This document shows, piece by piece, positions 22,416 through 32,600 of a stretch of 64,000 nucleotides of DNA. The notes beneath the pieces were generated by a model that was not told the DNA's origin, made no database searches, and saw only the letters and a program-made list of their open reading frames with translations. The position numbers were made by a program, and so were the translations under genes. Position 1 is the first letter of the stretch, and every line of letters starts with the position of its first letter. The stretch comes from Durusdinium trenchii. Taxonomy: Eukaryota; Sar; Dinophyceae; Suessiales; Symbiodiniaceae. The stretch is taken from positions 579,826 through 643,825 of the forward strand of contig CAXAMN010022017.1 in assembly GCA_963970005.1 (NCBI GenBank), given 5' to 3'.

Positions 22416-24196
22416 CTGCGTTCCCACGGCAGGAGAGAAAGGAAAAGGGATCACTCATAGCAACGGGGGGCCCAAAAAAGCGACTGTATGGCTCCCAGGT
22501 CCTAGGTATTGTCATCCCCACCGGCCCAAGGGAAAATAACATTGGAAAAATCAACGAGCACCTATATGTGTTGGTGGGTCTTTCATGGAAGTCAAAGAAT
22601 TAGGAGTTTACAGTGTACAGGGGTGATTCCGAGTATACGCTCCTCATCGTGGTTATACAAGTGAATTGCGTGCTTCCGAACACGAAGACCATGTTCCGAA
22701 CACGAGCGCAGGGGATGAACTCCACTTCCATCTGATATACGCCGGTGAAACAATGCGTGACCCGATACTCCTACAAGACGGACTGCCCCAAATCTCCATC
22801 GAGAATTATCCATGTCCCAGCACTGCGTCACCACCTGCCACTGTTAAAAGTCTCCAGCTTCAGCCACAATCTTCGGAGAACTGCTGGAGTCATGGAGGCG
22901 GGTGCTGGTCATACGGAGTCATCAACTTCTCGTGATTCATCAACTTCTCCATGCCCGTGCAGCAGCGGAGTTATAGACTTCAAGCACCCACAGTTCTCTG
23001 GGTGGTTCATCGCCGGTCCACCCAAACCTGGGAAGTCCAGGAAAAAAAGAACTCCTAAGCTCAGCTCGTTTCCTCGGTGATCCGAACTTCGTTCCTGTCC
23101 GAAGTTCGATTCCTTTCCCGGTCAATGAGCCTCATTGGAGTTGATGATACCAACCACTCAACGATCCAGGTTTTCAGGACCTAACAGCTCAGGCTGGACC
23201 GGGTGGCGGTGGTCAAACCGCCCCCCCCCTGGCGCCCGTGAGGCGCCCGTCAGCCCGACGTCGGGCCCAAGACCGTAGACCCGAGTGTTCTCGGTTCAAA
23301 GTGATTGGATTGAGAGTAGATGGCACTGGCACCCCAAGATCCTGTATAAACATCCCTGAAAGGGGATCGGGGATTGTGTCTATAATTACTCTCAATCCAG
23401 AAGTTGACCCAGACGCCTCCCGGCAGAACTTGCAGAGTCTCGCTTCGCCTGGTCATCTTCAGTTCTGCAAGCTTTGTCGCATTCGAGACATCGCCTGAAA
23501 CGGAGAGAAGGGTCGCCAGGCGTCCCAACCAAGCGGGATGTTCACAGGTTCCGCCAAAACCCACCCAAGCACCAAAGAAACAAGGAGTTTCTTGAAACTA
23601 GACTAGATCTGGCAGCTTCATGCAGTGTCCATGTTGTTTCAAGGGAGGCTACGAAGGTGCCCCGCGCAGGTGCGCTGGCGAAGGAAAAATCTCCAAGATC
23701 ACCCTTGGAGGGAACCTGCTTGATGGAATATATTGGATCCGTGGAGAGGTGTCCTGTGCACGTGCTTCAGGGCAAACCTTTGTTGCTCAGGCCGTACAGG
23801 CTCCCAGTAGAAGTCAAAATACAGAAACCCCAGCTTTCAAGACCTTTAAAAGGAAGGTTGACCTGGTGTTGCAGTGCCAATTCCTTAGTAAAATAAGGGT
23901 TCTTCGGTCTCCCCCGGCGATTTCTTGCAACAGGTGCTGTCTCGACTTCGAGGGGATCACCGAACCGGCGGGACGTCGCGGGAACCCCGAATCTGCCCCC
24001 CGGAACCAAGGTGGGACGAGGGGCTGTCAGGTCACGTCCGGCCCTTGTTGGGGCCCAAAGCTAGTCACGGTCCACCTCTCAGAGCCTTGCTATAGCGAGC
24101 ACCTGACCAGGCATGAGGGTGCGGGTGCCCGCGAAAACCCGGACCGACGTGCCAACACCAAAAACCGATACTTCCCCACATCTCTATATTACCCTA

Positions 24197-24305
24197 TACC
24201 CTGGGAGTCAAAGACTACAAAAAGAATGGTCTTCCTAGGGTGCCTGAAAGGGACTGTCCTTTAGTTCACTATGGAAAGGTATATAGTCTTTGGACTTCCA
24301 GGGTA
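24197..24305. repeat. Family D foldback element
   Basis: Left arm TACCCTGGGAGTCAAAGACT and right arm AGTCTTTGGACTTCCAGGGT form an inverted repeat with about two mismatches. A TA run follows at 24305-24317, as in the 41621 copy. Confidence 0.85.
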
Positions 24306-25162
24306 TATATATATATAGGTCCTCAGTTTTTGAGGTTCCACATCTCCCCACCTCTCGACCTACGAAGTTGCTGCCCGCGCCCGCGCCCCGCGCCCTTCTC
24401 GGCGGTCCGGCGTCGGAGATGCTGTCCGCGAAGTCGCTCCCGGTCTTCGACTTCCTCGGGGCCGGTTGGTGGTTGCAGGGTGTTTTGATTTCCTTGGTTC
24501 TTGTTCTCAAGGTGGTAGGGCAGACTACAAGGCTGCACCAGGTCAACCCTTTTGGAAGGGTCTTGGAAGCCTAGGGGCCTGACCGGCTGGGAAATGCAAG
24601 GACAAAAGCAGCTTCGAGGTCATCCAAAGGAGCTCAAGGCTGTGTCTTTGAAAAGAAAGGCACCCATCAAAGAGTTTCACCCAAAATTCGCCTCACCTGG
24701 AGGGGAAAGGACCAGGAGGTGCAAAACTATCTTCTATAGCGTCGACGGCGTCACCTCTGCTCCAGTCCAACCAGCCCAACCTCTGTGCCCGACTCAACGG
24801 TACCGTCCGAAATGGAGGACATGCCTGACTCAAGGCTGTCACACTGCTAACTCATGAACATGCCTGCTCTTTGGTGCTCACGCCACGTGTCATCGCCAAG
24901 CTCACCAAGGACTGAAATGTCATCTTCGATAGCATGTAGTCCTGCACGCTTGGTGCAAAAACTGTGCAAAAGACACCAAGAATAACAGTAGCCTGTATCG
25001 AAATTATAAGACTTGAAAAAAAGAATAATCTTCTTGGTTGACCCTAGACTTTCTAGAAAACATTGCACCATCTGCAGTCCCCAAACCAAAAAATTCCTGG
25101 CTTCACTTGCACGTCACGGCGGCTTTCCTGAACCCAGGAAAGGCATTTCGCTTCCCCCCAGC

Positions 25163-25261
25163 CTCCGCACAGCTCATCAGCTCCCGGACGCGTTCGAACG
25201 CGGACCCGCGCGACGGACGGACGCTCGGCCGCACCAGCTTGGCCCACATCTTCCGCGGCAG
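25163..25261 (-). CDS. Exon, basic helical segment, unknown protein
   Basis: Thirty-three codons reading LPRKMWAKLVRPSVRPSRGS then AFERVRELMSCAE, high G+C in third positions. The acceptor has a C-tract (CCTCCCCCAG). The donor is GC (GCGGAG then GCTGGGG). Phase is 0 at both ends. Probably part of the same gene as 25653-25694. Confidence 0.6.
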
Positions 25262-25652
25262 CTGGGGGAGGGCAACGGGCTCGTCCGTCCTCAAACACCC
25301 CGCGCGGTCGAAAGGGGATGGATTCGCTTCGCGGTGCTTGGTGGAAGACGGCCCGGCCGTGAAAAGGACGAAGCCCAGGTCCAAGAAGCCTGCAATTGGG
25401 CGTCCTCCCGCACCAGCCACCAGTCATTAAGAGATCCAAAATGCGTCAAAAGGTTTGAGTGGGTCTCGTTCGCGTGCGCCCTCTCCATTCCTCTCCCAGA
25501 AGGGGCATTGGGAGCCGAACCACCCAGCAACAGGAAACAAGCCGTGAGCGACGCCGAACCACACTCGTGTTGTGCGCTTGGACTTCGAATGAAGCATTAG
25601 AGCGCCCGACTTCGGCAGGTCCACAAAAACATCTCTTCGAGCACCAAGGCGC

Positions 25653-25694
25653 CCCAAATGTGCAAAGCCACGGAGCAACTGCAGCAGCTCCTTC
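25653..25694 (-). CDS. Exon, leucine-rich helix, unknown protein
   Basis: Reads KELLQLLRGFAHL on the minus strand between TGCCGCAG and a GC donor (TTGGG then GCGCC). It is helical wording of the kind that follows the zinc finger in dinoflagellate C3H proteins, but its phase does not directly meet the exon at 26333-26399, so an exon is missing between them. Confidence 0.5.
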
Positions 25695-26332
25695 CTGCGG
25701 CAGAAGCTGCGGCTTGGCCCCGTCAAACACTGGTGAAACCTTCCAGGGGGGCCCCCTATACCAGGACCATCCAAGTGGGGTTCCATCGAACACCCGTTCA
25801 CAAGAAACCGGAGTCCAAAGGCTTCATCAAACAGGTTCACCAACAAGCGGTTTCATCAAAAAGCTCCGATCTATAAAGTGGTGGCTTTGTGCTATCTGCT
25901 ATCTATTTCTGAAACCACTGTATGTCTGGCTCTGTCCCAACCGCGTGCCCGCCGGGTGCGGCTCTGCAGTCAAGCTACGCGGCAGCTTTGAAGCCATTCT
26001 CTTCTGCCTTGGCCTGTAGCGAAGGGATCAGTAAAGGTCTCCGTGGAGCAACTGTTTGGTCTTTCCGTTGCGGGTCGCCACTGGGCACCATGGCTTTACC
26101 CGGCGAGGTCTACGTCAACTCTATTTTAAAGACACCACGGAAGTCAAGGAAACTCCTTTTTCGGGTCACCTATCATAACACTTGGCCAGTCAAAATACCA
26201 GTTAAAATAGGGTTCTGTTCTTCAATCGTGTCGGACTTCTCGAAAAGAGAGATGGAACATTCCTTCGTTCCTTCCGTGCATCCACCGCTCCTCGGCTCAG
26301 CGGTCCGGAAAGCACGGCGGCTCGGTGGGGGC

Positions 26333-26399
26333 CTCCAAGTAGTGCAAAATGAGTGCCAAGAACTGCTCGTGCGGAATCTTGCTCAACACATCCCGTTGC
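26333..26399 (-). CDS. Zinc-finger protein exon: conserved helix after the finger
   Basis: Reads QRDVLSKIPHEQFLALILHY then LE. The acceptor is TTTCGAG before GCA and the donor is GC (TTGGAG then GCCCCC). Its leading base completes the Arg codon left open by the zinc-finger exon at 27050-27139. The frame otherwise stays open to a TGA after ...PPCFPDR, so a terminal-exon reading is also possible. Confidence 0.7.
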
Positions 26400-26749
26400 C
26401 TCGAAAGCCCGAAGGTGGCGCACCAATCCCTTTGGAAGCGCCACACATCCGAGTCGGCCCAAAAAAGATGGGGAGCGCCCAGCACGCTGGGCAAACTGCA
26501 GGACATGAGTTGTTGGTGCTAAATGCCTCCGATGGACTTCGAACATGGCTTCAGGTTCGCGATGTCGGCGTCGAAACATGTCGAAAACCATCACCAGGAT
26601 TCGACAACCAGCACCATATGCTCCTTCTCATGCATGGCGAGGAAGCATGAACCAATCTAACCCCAAGAGAGGGAACCAGAAAGGTGCTGCAAGGTGATCA
26701 TGGTGGACATATCTCTGTACATATTATGTGCTCATATGTGCCCAGAGTC

Positions 26750-26870
26750 ATCCAGTCCCCACCAGAAACAGCTCTTGTTCCAACATGTGTGAATTAAGAT
26801 CCTTTATAAAGGAAGCGGCTGGGACTGGGGAAACATCCATTTGTTTCTGGTTGTTTGGGTTTCCAGGTGT
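26750..26870. repeat. Family E dispersed repeat, reverse orientation
   Basis: Reads, on the minus strand, GGAAACCCAAACAACCAGAA, CCTTTATAAAGGATCTTAAT and GGAACAAGAGCTG, in the same order as the plus-strand copies at 17150 and 20576. The core TCCTTTATAAAGGA is a perfect 14-base palindrome. Confidence 0.65.
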
Positions 26871-27049
26871 GTCAAGGTGACAAATGAACATCCTCAACCA
26901 ATTCCTGCCACCCATGATCTGGCTGACATCTGCCCAGAACCTGACCAAACACACTCAACCACCACTCACCACTAATTGGCCTTGGCCATCCTCCCTATCT
27001 ACCATCCAACTCCCATCCAAATGCATCGTCGAGTTGAAGAGATCCAGGC

Positions 27050-27139
27050 CTCTTGTCCAAATGCATCGTGCGTTGATCGTGAGGGAAGTGGCAATACTCA
27101 CAATTGCTCCCGTTCACGCACTTCCCCAAGTTGAAGTAC
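27050..27139 (-). CDS. C3H-like zinc-finger exon of a dinoflagellate-type protein
   Basis: Reads YFNLGKCVNGSNCEYCHFPH then DQRTMHLDK. The cysteines and histidines are spaced C-x5-C-x2-C-x3-H, as in the C3H zinc fingers common in dinoflagellate proteins, usually taken to bind RNA. The acceptor is CGGGGAG before G and the donor is GC (AAGAG then GCCTGG). Phases agree with the exons at 27694-27801 and 26333-26399, giving three linked exons. Confidence 0.75.
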
Positions 27140-27693
27140 CTCCCCGCTCGCGGCTCGAGCAGCTCACGGCGAGAGCGGCTCAAAACTCCGCGGTTTGGTT
27201 GAAGGTTTGGCCTGTTTGGTTCTCCACGGCGTTTGGTGCTCGCGGATGAAGACAATCCGGGGTGTCAGGGTCCGTTCTGGTCGGTTTGTTTGGTTCAAGT
27301 TGCAGTTGGCAGGTTTGATTTGAGGGCCTGAGGGAGTTGATTCCCCACGTGTGCCAACCACCGTGAACTTAACAGGATTTTACCATGTTCTACTTGGCAG
27401 AAGCTTGCTACTGAGGGTTGATAGGTATGATAGGCCCATGACCCAACCAAATGCCGCTCCTTGATTTCGCCTGATTGCCCTTGCAGAGGGGTTTCCAACA
27501 GAGGGCCCCCTAAGAGGTGTCTAATACTAGCTCCTTAGAGGTTAAGGGGTGTCCATTAACCCCCCTCTCTGGGGACCCTGGTCTATAAATGGTGCACGTC
27601 CAAACGCTCCAAACGGTCATGAATCCCTCCCCCAACCAACTCCCAAGGAAGGCACACCCCTCTCGGGGAAAAAGAAAAACACTCTGTCTCTTC

Positions 27694-27801
27694 CTTTGCA
27701 GGACCGAAACGAGCCGCTGGCGTTCCGCGTTCGGAAGAAACCCCACACATGCCAGGCGCACATGCAGGGTCGGCGGCACAGCTCTGGGTGTCCCACCGAA
27801 C
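27694..27801 (-). CDS. Zinc-finger protein exon upstream of the finger
   Basis: Thirty-five codons reading FGGTPRAVPPTLHVRLACVG then FLPNAERQRLVSVLQ. The acceptor is GTCTTGAG before G. The donor is GA (CAAAG then GAAGAG). It ends in phase 2, matching the next exon. The other two minus frames are also open here, so the frame choice rests on the phase match. Confidence 0.55.
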
Positions 27802-28310
27802 CTCAAGACGGTGCGCTCCGACCGGGGAGCGCGGCATCGTCCACCCCGTCGACAGCGCAGGACTTCGGTGCACCAACAGGGCATCAATTGAGACCTAGTT
27901 GAAGGGTGCTGGCGATAGATAGGTAGATAGATCGATCGATTGATTGGTTGATTGATTCGATGCTACCGCGTGAGCCATACCAACACCCACTTCGGATGGC
28001 TTTTGGATGGAAGATGCCTAGTCAGGGGGGGGCCTAAAAACCCACCGATCTCGGTGGTGCTGCTATGAAGAGGTTTACAAGCCATGTCTGGCTCCTTCAG
28101 CACCGACCACTCCAAACGAACAGAGTACAGTACCGCGCGATCCACGGACGTGCGGTCGATCCGCGCAAAAACCCGAGGGTGTTTGTCATCATTCCGCTTT
28201 TCCGCAGTTTCTTGGAACTTCTGAACTTCCCCCCCCATATGCTACAAACTGGATAAGTCAACCCTCTTCTTCGCGTCTTCCTAAGCCTGTTTATCTTTGG
28301 TCATTTGATC

Positions 28311-28620
28311 CACTTAAGGCGCACTCTGGCCCTCCATCCCAGCCCGATTTCGACCGATAGAGCAGGTGCCTGAGCTGGAGCTGATGCTGCTGAGTTGGCG
28401 TCCAAAATCTGTGCTGGCCTCCAAAACCGTGAGACCCGGTTCCCGGGCTGCATTGGAGCTGGAGGGAGGAAGGCTCGTGGCAAGCACCTGCGACGCCTGG
28501 AGATGCCTGGAGTGGATTTGCGCCATAAGTTCCATGGTCATCAAAAGAGGAGCACCGCTCTTGGATGTAAGGGCAGCGCCTTACGGCCTGCAAAGCCTTT
28601 TGTAAAGCACCGTAGACATA
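28311..28620. other. Stretch open on both strands, direction undecided
   Basis: Plus reads PELELMLLSWRPKSVLASKT..., stopping near 28605. Minus frames read HSRHLQASQVLATSLPP... and a Gln-rich TPTQQHQLQLRHLLYRSK. Either an exon between the coiled-coil and zinc-finger parts or a chance opening. Confidence 0.3.
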
Positions 28621-28667
28621 CAAATGGGATGGGCAAGTGGATGTTTAAAAAACATCTATCATCCGTA

Positions 28668-28760
28668 TACCAGCACCCGACTCTACAGGTCTCCGACCTG
28701 GAGGCTTTTGCTGACCTAAAAGTCGGAGATGTGGTGACCTGCCTTCGTCGGGTGCTGGTA
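28668..28760. repeat. Family B foldback element
   Basis: Begins TACCAGCACCCGACTCTACA and ends CGTCGGGTGCTGGTA, so the outer ten bases form an inverted repeat. An internal second inverted repeat (AGGTCTCCGACCTGG versus AAGTCGGAGATGTGGTGACC) is visible. Confidence 0.8.
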
Positions 28761-29140
28761 GAGTCGGGTGCACGGCGTGCTACAGGACTAGCACCACACT
28801 TGGGAGTTGAAAAGAATGTCCGGAATGGCTTCGCTATGCTTCGTGCAAGTGTCAAGTTGACCAACGCTGCCAAGTGGCAGTGCTTGACATATCGTTCGCA
28901 GGTTCCTCGGCAGTTGCACCATGGTTGCACCACTCTGAATCCCCACCCTGGCAGTTGATAACCTTCCAATGGCCAAACTCAGGTGGTCTGTGCACTGTGG
29001 ACCCACATCAATCCCTCAACCGTCATCGGAATCCTCAAGAAGCATCACTTCGCATCGCGAGCCGCCCCTTCATCGATGGACCGACGTCCGGGAGGTCGGA
29101 AGCGGATAGCAAAGCTCTGAGAAAAGAAAAACCAACTGAC

Positions 29141-29181
29141 ACCAGAAGAAGAAGAAGAAGGAGGAGAAGAAGAAGGAGCTG
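29141..29181. repeat. GAA/GGA microsatellite
   Basis: Run of GAAGAAG and GAGGAG triplets. The lysine or leucine runs read across it are simple-repeat artefacts. Confidence 0.8.
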
Positions 29182-29614
29182 CAAACGCACATCCAGGAGG
29201 TCCCCCCCGCTTTCATGGCTTCTTCGCAACCCCAGAGTATGGTTCATAAGTCATTCTGGTCGACCTGAGGACCCCCCAAACAGGTCGACCTGAAAAGCAC
29301 AGACCAAGCGCAAAGCCGAAAACTGCACCCGCCACTGCTTCGGCCAATCAAGGGGCAGTAACTACGCATCAAGCCAATTAGACGCCCACACCCCATCCCA
29401 TATCCATCTTGAAAAGATACATTTTATCATTTTGGAGGTCGACTCCCTGATAATCCATGGCTACGTGGACTTCACCACCTGTTTGGTCTTCCTATGTCTT
29501 CGTGGTCATCCGTGCATTCGCGTCCCGAAACCAGGATGATTCCAGATGTCAGGGCGTCCCATCTTCTTCAAAGGAGATCCACGACCCACCGCGACACCGG
29601 GCGAAGACCCCCAC

Positions 29615-29666
29615 CGTCCAGGCCCCGCACCATGCTGCTGCTCGACTCGGAGGTGATCTTGGACTC
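29615..29666 (-). CDS. Exon p
   Basis: Reads [17 protein letters not shown] plus one base. The acceptor is GACCTTCAG before GAG and the donor is GT (GACG then GTGGGG). Ser-rich. The next exon to the left is not certain. Confidence 0.6.
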
Positions 29667-32600
29667 CTGAAGGTCCAACGGTTGCAGCCGCCGGGCGGCA
29701 CCCCCACCGACCGAATCGACGGTTGAGGTCCAGGTCCTGTAATTATAGACACCTCAAAAGGAAGGCCTTGGCTCATTTATATTATATGTGCACGTATGTG
29801 CACGTATATACTATACTACATAATCTTTCTTGTCTGTGTATGTTCATATGACATATACACACCTTTGACATTTGGCATCCAAGACCGCCAAAACCTGCTG
29901 AAACCTGCAGGCTTACGGCCTTCTCTACCCGACGATCGCGTTGCTTCGGCACCAACCCGCGTCGCCGACCATGACACGGGAAGAAACTGGGAAACCGATG
30001 AAAGGAAATTGGGGCCAGAGGACCTCCAATTCCGACGGCCCTGGACGAGTCCAGGGAGATGTCATGAAACCCAAAAAACACCTGCCAAACCTCGCGAAGT
30101 ACTTTCTGGATTCTTTCTGGGGTCCTGGCGGGCCAAGAATGGGGAAAGAGTGGAGTCAAGTTGAATCATGTTGAATCCAATTCTCAGCTCCACATCCCGT
30201 TCGTCCGAAACCTCTTGTCCATAGATGGTCCATCCTGACCCCCTCGCGTTGAAGGGGCCTCCACATCCCCGCGTTTTCCACGTGCGTTGTCACTCGGTGT
30301 CTGTGCACGTTCGATGAACGTGCATCGAACGACCGGCCGGTCCTTCCCTTTCAAGCGGAGCCGTGTGTGAAACTGCTCCGCGCGCTGGGCCAAGGCGCCC
30401 ATCGAGACCTTCCTTGGCGCGCCAGGGTGGCGGGGGCGAACCGCGTTGTTCGAGAGCGGGACGCTATGCGGGCGTGTGTGTGTTTCCAGTGCTTTGTTAT
30501 TTTTTGGACCGTTTGAAGTTGCAATAGGTCTAGCATTGGGTGTGGTATTGTAATCAGTCCTAAATGCTTCCCACAGAAGTGGGGCCTTCTTTTGTTACAA
30601 CCATTCACCGCTGACCTGTGGGAGCTTGATGCCATTCACCCTGTGACCTGTGGTAGTGAAGATGGTAGTACTGTACCATTATGTAATCCTGTGACCTGCG
30701 GGAGCTTGATGCCATTTACCGTTGACCTGTGGCAATGGGAATCGTAATGGCCATGCTAATGGTATAGGTAATGGTCATTCACCCGTCACCCGTGTTGACC
30801 TGTGGTAATGGAAGTGCTATTGGCAATTGTGATCGTAATGCAACTCACCCTTTGACCTGTGAGGGCGTGATGCTAATGATAATGCGAATGGCACTGGGCA
30901 CGCCAATGGTAACGCAAATGCTGATGCCAATAGCAATGGCAATGCTAATGCTAATGGGCCATAGTGCTGGTAATTGCCATTCACCCTTGACCTGTGGCAA
31001 TGCTAATGGTGATGGTAATGCCATTCACCCTGTGACCGGCCAAAAAAAGGAAAACACTGATACCACCAAAAGGCAAAACGATTCCTTTTTTTTGGCCGAC
31101 CCCCCCCTCCAAGGATCCGGTGAACTAGCCAAGAGAACAGACCTCACAGGCATCGAAGTTCGAAAAAACGTCTGAACACCTTCAACATGCAAAGTGCGAA
31201 AACCAGCGGTTTTCGAGAACACTGGAGAACACACACCTGTATACAACGTCCTTTTCTGCGTTGGAAAACATCACACAAAACCTGAAACCACAAACCAACC
31301 AGATTCTGGCTCCCTACCACGAAAAGGATGTGGTTCAGTCTGAACTCTTTCTTTCATCTGCGCAGAAGGCTGCCCCCCCTGGCCTGTGACTCTTTCTCAT
31401 ATGCCCACTCCAGGGCGAAAGGGGCACGTGGCTTTCAGTCGGAGGTCCTCTATCTTGGAAGTCTCACCCACCCAGCTTTCTCCCAACAACCCCCTCTTCC
31501 TCCAAGCTGCATCTCTGATAACTCCTCCTTGGCAGGCCAGTCCACGACACCAATCGAGAGACCCCACACACGTCGAAGATCGTAGAGGGCAAACGTCGGA
31601 AGAAACACCAGCTACTCCGGAGGAACAAATCCTCTTCTATCGGAAGAGGTGGACGATGGCGTTGTTCGAGAGGACAACGAGGCTATGTCGAGGCTATCGA
31701 CTGGACCCATTCGTTCTCGGGAGGGTGCATTCCAAGCCTGCAGCATGTCCGCCTTCTCATCCATCCAACCCGCCTAATTTAAGGCTGGTATAAATTTGGA
31801 AGATGGAGGAACCAGTGCAACCACTCGAACAAAGGGGGACCACTGAGACACCAGTGGCGGGGATCTCCCCTTCGCCCTCCTTGAGAGGTTGAGAGACCTG
31901 AACTAGGACCCTGTAGTGGTACATATGGGATGGGCGAAAAAGGAGCTGTTCAACCTCTCTTGGCTCAAGACTGAACACCGGTGCCAGGTGGTTTCACTGG
32001 ACCTCCTCGGCCAACGCCCTCCAGTGCCGGACCCCGAACGTCCTCCGGCGAAGCTCCCTCCCTTCGGCCATCGATCCCCACTACGCCCCAGAATCGGACA
32101 TAAAACCACGAAAAAAAAAAACATGAAAGAGAACCCACCAACAGGCTGTTAGTTGAGGGTTGTTAGGCCCTAACAGGTCTCTATTGGTGACCTGTCGGAG
32201 GGTCCTGGAAAGAGAACCCACCTCCGCAAAAAACCGCAAAAACCGCCCGTGAAGCTCCTCCAGCATCCTGCCCGCTCCGCAAACACGAGGGCTCGACCCG
32301 ACGCCCGACGTCCGCGTGATTCGTCTCACGCTGCGTCGACCCACTCGACGAGAGGCGGCTGTGCGGTTGGGGGGCGCGCTCTTGGAACGCTTCCTCAGGC
32401 CAGCGGGGCATGGAAGCGAAGACCCTTTTTGGAGGGTCCAGTGACGAGTCCATTGGGGCGGGCAGAATGAAGGCTCGAGCCACGCACAGATGTTCCCGAA
32501 TGTTCTGCTTGGTTGCTTCTTTACGGGACCTGATCCTGGTGGAGCGTCGTCCCGGATCCCCCCACACCGCCCCGTGCGGGGCGTCTCACTTCGGATCGGC

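Noticed and set aside
29141..29247. Poly-leucine or Lys/Arg-rich peptide
   Set aside because: It is the translation of a GAA/GGA microsatellite.
31956..31967. Possible relic of the dinoflagellate spliced leader (TTGGCTCAAG)
   Set aside because: Only the last ten bases match what I know of the leader, and the preceding bases do not. A ten-base match is expected by chance at this window length and context.
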